Below are positions 48,604 through 50,425 of a stretch of DNA of 50,425 bases, in pieces. The stretch is from a virus. The notes under the pieces were generated by a model. That model was given only the letters and a program-made list of their open reading frames with translations. It was not told the DNA's origin and ran no database searches. Each line of letters opens with the position of its first letter. Positions within the stretch are counted from its first letter, which is position 1. The DNA is taken from positions 1-50,425 of IMG/VR virus record IMGVR_UViG_3300015372_000004; one strand, given 5' to 3'. The position numbers were made by a program, and so were the translations under genes.

Positions 48604-48743
48604 TAGCGCACCTTTACTTTTGCCCCTTTCGTGGAAGGCAGGCGCACCCTTGGGGCCACAGCGCGCTTACCTTGCGTGCGTACGCGGAAGCCCTTACCCA
48701 CGCGGGGCTTCATCAGCGTTACTTTCGGGCGCAGCGTTCTCAT
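48603..48743 (-). CDS. Small basic protein, 46 aa
   Basis: Frame open from 48830, but the ATG at 48743-48741 has AAGGA upstream. About a third of residues are Arg or Lys (MRTLRPKVTLMKPRVGKGFR at the N terminus). Stop overlaps the TerS start (TAATG). Probably binds nucleic acid. Confidence 0.6.
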   Translation of the reverse strand: MRTLRPKVTLMKPRVGKGFRVRTQGKRAVAPRVRLPSTKGAKVKVR

Positions 48744-48897
48744 CTTGAATCCTTCGTACGAGGAGGGTGAATGCGTCGGTGCCCATGACCATCTTCGTCC
48801 AGAAGAGGCTGACGCCCAGCTTGGCCGCAATGGTAGGAGGGTCCATGCCTTCTGCCGCGAGGCGGGCTGACTGCTCCATGAGGTGGGATAGGGCCAT
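48694..48897 (-). CDS. HTH-type small protein, 67 aa
   Basis: The ATG at 48897-48895 has GGAG eight bases upstream. DPPTIAAKLGVSLFWTKMVM looks like a helix-turn-helix (A..LGVS...). First gene of the leftward unit, so it could regulate the divergent control region or assist packaging. Overlaps the 46-aa basic gene by 50 bases in another frame. Confidence 0.65.
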   Translation of the reverse strand: MALSHLMEQSARLAAEGMDPPTIAAKLGVSLFWTKMVMGTDAFTLLVRRIQDENAAPESNADEAPRG

Positions 48898-49390
48898 AGA
48901 GGTGCTCCGGTGTGGGCGTACTGGGCGACATTTTATCACGTTTGGGAGGAGGCTCTTTGCTGCAGTGCAACATGAAGGTGGGATCAGATTTTTCCAGGAA
49001 ATTTTGCCCCGAGGTGGGTTCTGCGCGGCTGCATCGGAAGGGGTCAGTATATATTTTCACACGCTCGACTTTGCCCCCCCCCTGCCCGCTACGCGCGCAC
49101 GCGCACGCGCGCCCGCCTCACGCGTCTCTGCTACCCGCCGCCCAAGCACGCATCATGCCTGCGCATCTGGCGCACAAGCTAGGGTTTCCCCTAATTGGAT
49201 AAGCCTGCGGCTGACCTACCATAGAGTCTCACCGGCACTGCTGGTGGGCGCAGCAACCGGGCGCAACGCTCTTTAACCCAATAATCCGGGGCAACACTCG
49301 CAGGCACACGATGTCGGGCACTCCCCAACGGGGGGCGACAGGCAACGCAGGCAAGGTGAGTAAGCCCATAAACAATGCGAGGATTACATG
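48898..49390. promoter_or_regulatory. Divergent control region, possible packaging or replication site
   Basis: About 490 bases without a gene between the two main transcription units and beside TerS. Contents: TAAAAT and TATACT on the minus strand as possible -10 sites (about 48935 and 49050) without clear -35 partners; nine Cs (49074-49082); a 22-base alternating purine-pyrimidine tract of CG/CA steps (49091-49112); the palindrome copy at 49179-49195; and CCCC-AAC-GGGG (49323-49333). A late promoter and a pac or cos site are expected here by position, but none is proven. Confidence 0.55.
49179..49222 (+). promoter_or_regulatory. Promoter-like element with shared palindrome, second copy
   Basis: CTAGGGTTTCCCCTAAT at 49179-49195 is identical to 1634-1650. 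A -10-like TACCAT begins at 49217, 37 bases after the palindrome start, and CTGACCTA just before it matches CTGGCCTA of the first copy. A weak TTGGAT (49195-49200) lies 16 bases upstream of TACCAT. Located upstream of the first rightward gene. Confidence 0.5.
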
Positions 49391-49594
49391 ATGAAGGATG
49401 CACTCGATTGGCTCCGCGCTCACGCGCACCCCATGCTTGAGGCTGGCCTGCACAAGGGCCATAACGTGGCACACATGGCCTACCTTGGCCTAGTGTCAGT
49501 AGAGAGTCATGGATGGTACGGGAAGGCGGCTCTAGCCTTGCTGGTGATAGGCGTAGCGTCTCACTTCGCTGGTGTAGGAGTGAGCGATGACTGA
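49391..49594 (+). CDS. Small membrane-associated protein, 67 aa
   Basis: ATGs at 49388 and 49391; GAGGA seven bases before the second favours 49391. Histidine-rich N-terminal half (WLRAHAHPMLEAGLHKGHN) and a hydrophobic segment at residues 44-61 (AALALLVIGVASHFAGV). First gene of the rightward unit. Function unknown. Confidence 0.65.
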   Translation: MKDALDWLRAHAHPMLEAGLHKGHNVAHMAYLGLVSVESHGWYGKAALALLVIGVASHFAGVGVSDD

Positions 49595-49778
49595 GGCAAA
49601 AGCACGCTGGGCGAAACTTCGCCTTTGGCTACTGGCGGATGAAAGGAAAGCGCTCAGGCATGTAGTGGCAATCAAGGGAAGCATTATGGTCGGGATGATA
49701 GTTGCGACCGTAGCCCCTGCGGAGTATGCCACTGCAGCGGGACTGGTGACTAATCTGGTTTGGTTATGGAGACTGTGA
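49587..49778 (+). CDS. Small membrane protein, 63 aa
   Basis: Overlaps the preceding gene by eight bases. Charged N-terminal 28 residues, then a hydrophobic helix (SIMVGMIVATVAP) and a second moderately hydrophobic end (YATAAGLVTNLVWLWRL). Likely inner membrane. Function unknown. Confidence 0.65.
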   Translation: MTEAKARWAKLRLWLLADERKALRHVVAIKGSIMVGMIVATVAPAEYATAAGLVTNLVWLWRL

Positions 49779-49963
49779 TGCGTCAATACATGGGCGTGAC
49801 CATAGAACGGGCTGGAATGAATGCGAGCGGGATTAGATGGACCGCAAGCATGGGGACCGGGAGAGTTCTAAAGGCTGACACACTGGCAGGGATCAAAGAG
49901 CTAATCAGGAGGGAAAGGTTCTGGCGCACAGTGGATCGGATCACGGAATGGCTGGGAGCATGA
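49778..49963 (+). CDS. Hypothetical protein, 61 aa
   Basis: The ATG at 49778 overlaps the upstream TGA (TGATG). Residues 1-35 look like two beta strands and a Gly turn; the C-terminal part is a basic helix (IKELIRRERFWRTVDRITEW). Not recognised. Confidence 0.65.
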   Translation: MRQYMGVTIERAGMNASGIRWTASMGTGRVLKADTLAGIKELIRRERFWRTVDRITEWLGA

Positions 49964-49964
49964 G

Positions 49965-50036
49965 ATGCAATACGTGGCAATGGTGATGGTGTTCTGGGCT
50001 GGTTGCTATGCACTAGGCAACTGGATGGCAGGATAA
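49965..50036 (+). CDS. Single-helix membrane peptide, 23 aa
   Basis: GGGAG lies seven bases before the ATG and the start falls one base after the upstream stop. The product MQYVAMVMVFWAGCYALGNW plus three residues is one hydrophobic helix. Very short, so only moderately supported. Confidence 0.45.
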   Translation: MQYVAMVMVFWAGCYALGNWMAG

Positions 50037-50046
50037 GTGGTTAGGG

Positions 50047-50065
50047 GATAGGCTTCGCGCCTATC
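50047..50065 (+). other. Intercistronic hairpin
   Basis: Stem GATAGGC/GCCTATC with loop TTCGC, the same design as the hairpin at 2459. No T tract follows. Probably an RNA-stabilising or processing element. Confidence 0.5.
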
Positions 50066-50100
50066 TCATGCCCACTTGGGTATGGAAACAGGAGATGGAA

Positions 50101-50313
50101 ATGCGAGTAACGGATAGGCTGGGCGCACTGACGCCCGAAGCAAGCGCGCTCATGCAGGCGATGGACTGCGCGATGGAGAATGCGCCCGACGCCGGGCTGG
50201 AAGACACTAGGCTCAGGGAAATGATGGCGCGAGTCGGGGCCGATCTGCTGGCCGAAGTGGCACCGGATGTGGGCGACTGGAAACCCACGAACGTAACCCT
50301 CAAGGGAGAGTGA
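50101..50313 (+). CDS. Hypothetical helical protein, 70 aa
   Basis: Frame open from 50068; the ATG at 50101 with AGGAG six bases upstream is the better start. Helical and acidic (LTPEASALMQAMDCAMENAP). Ends two bases before the first codon of the next gene at the circle junction. Confidence 0.65.
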   Translation: MRVTDRLGALTPEASALMQAMDCAMENAPDAGLEDTRLREMMARVGADLLAEVAPDVGDWKPTNVTLKGE

Positions 50314-50425
50314 AAATGCGCGCACTGGTGAATGTGGGGATGGACAAGGCGCATGGTGGGCACCTAGGCGCGCAAGACGTGCTCGATGCACTGACTGCGC
50401 ATGGGATGGAGGTGAGGTACTGGGC
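50303..50425. repeat. Terminal direct repeat, right copy
   Basis: Exact copy of 1-123 at the end of the window, marking closure of the circular genome map. Confidence 0.95.
50316..50425 (+). CDS. Partial copy of the first gene (14-328)
   Basis: Start and first 36 codons of the 104-aa early protein, cut by the window end. It is the same gene as at position 14 if the molecule is circular; not an independent duplicate. Confidence 0.9.
   Translation, partial: MRALVNVGMDKAHGGHLGAQDVLDALTAHGMEVRYW

Overview
The window is one complete tailed-phage genome. The first 123 bases recur exactly at the end (1-123 = 50303-50425), so it closes as a circle of about 50,302 bp. It encodes a small and large terminase, a P22-type portal, scaffold and coat genes, a gp4/gp10-like tail machine and large ejection proteins. 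There is no tape measure, tail tube or sheath gene, which points to a podovirus. A lipoprotein signal, an outer-membrane-barrel-like protein and a GH108 endolysin point to a Gram-negative host, probably in Pseudomonadota. No integrase, lysogeny repressor or RNA polymerase was recognised, so it is probably virulent and depends on host polymerase.

Layout. A divergent control region (about 48,898-49,390) separates two large units. Rightward: genes from 49,391 cross the circle junction and run to 20,466. They comprise small early accessory genes (0-3.1 kb), a control or origin-like gap (3.1-3.47 kb), two more genes, a 0.7-kb non-coding array of strongly folding RNA modules including two tRNA-like sequences (4.4-5.1 kb), a dense run of small genes (5.1-9.5 kb), a recombination set (Cas4-like nuclease, Sak4-like ATPase, SSB-like protein; 9.5-13.6 kb), an exported barrel protein and a HAD phosphatase (13.8-14.7 kb), and a replication set (16-20.5 kb). 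In the replication set, family A DNA polymerase is split into a UDG-exonuclease-thumb chain and a palm-fingers chain, with a MazG-like gene and a DNA-binding gene between them; a DUF3987-like ATPase follows.

Leftward: from 48,897 to 20,435 lie HTH protein, TerS, TerL, portal, a GroES-like co-chaperonin, scaffold, coat-associated proteins and major capsid protein, then small virion proteins. An intrinsic terminator at 38.16 kb precedes a glycine-rich repeat fibre-like protein. Tail adaptor, a gp10-like hub with a Kelch-type insertion, three ejection proteins, a C1q-like protein, an HNH protein, holin, three tandem tail-collar paralogues, a trypsin-like lipoprotein, an XhlA-like protein and the endolysin follow. 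The two units converge and overlap tail to tail by 32 bp.

Most original features: the structured RNA array, the split UDG-exo/PolA polymerase with His at the position equivalent to E. coli Phe762, the lysis-linked lipoprotein protease, and the Kelch insertion in the tail hub. All calls rest on reading the sequence and protein motifs; no database search or folding program was run.
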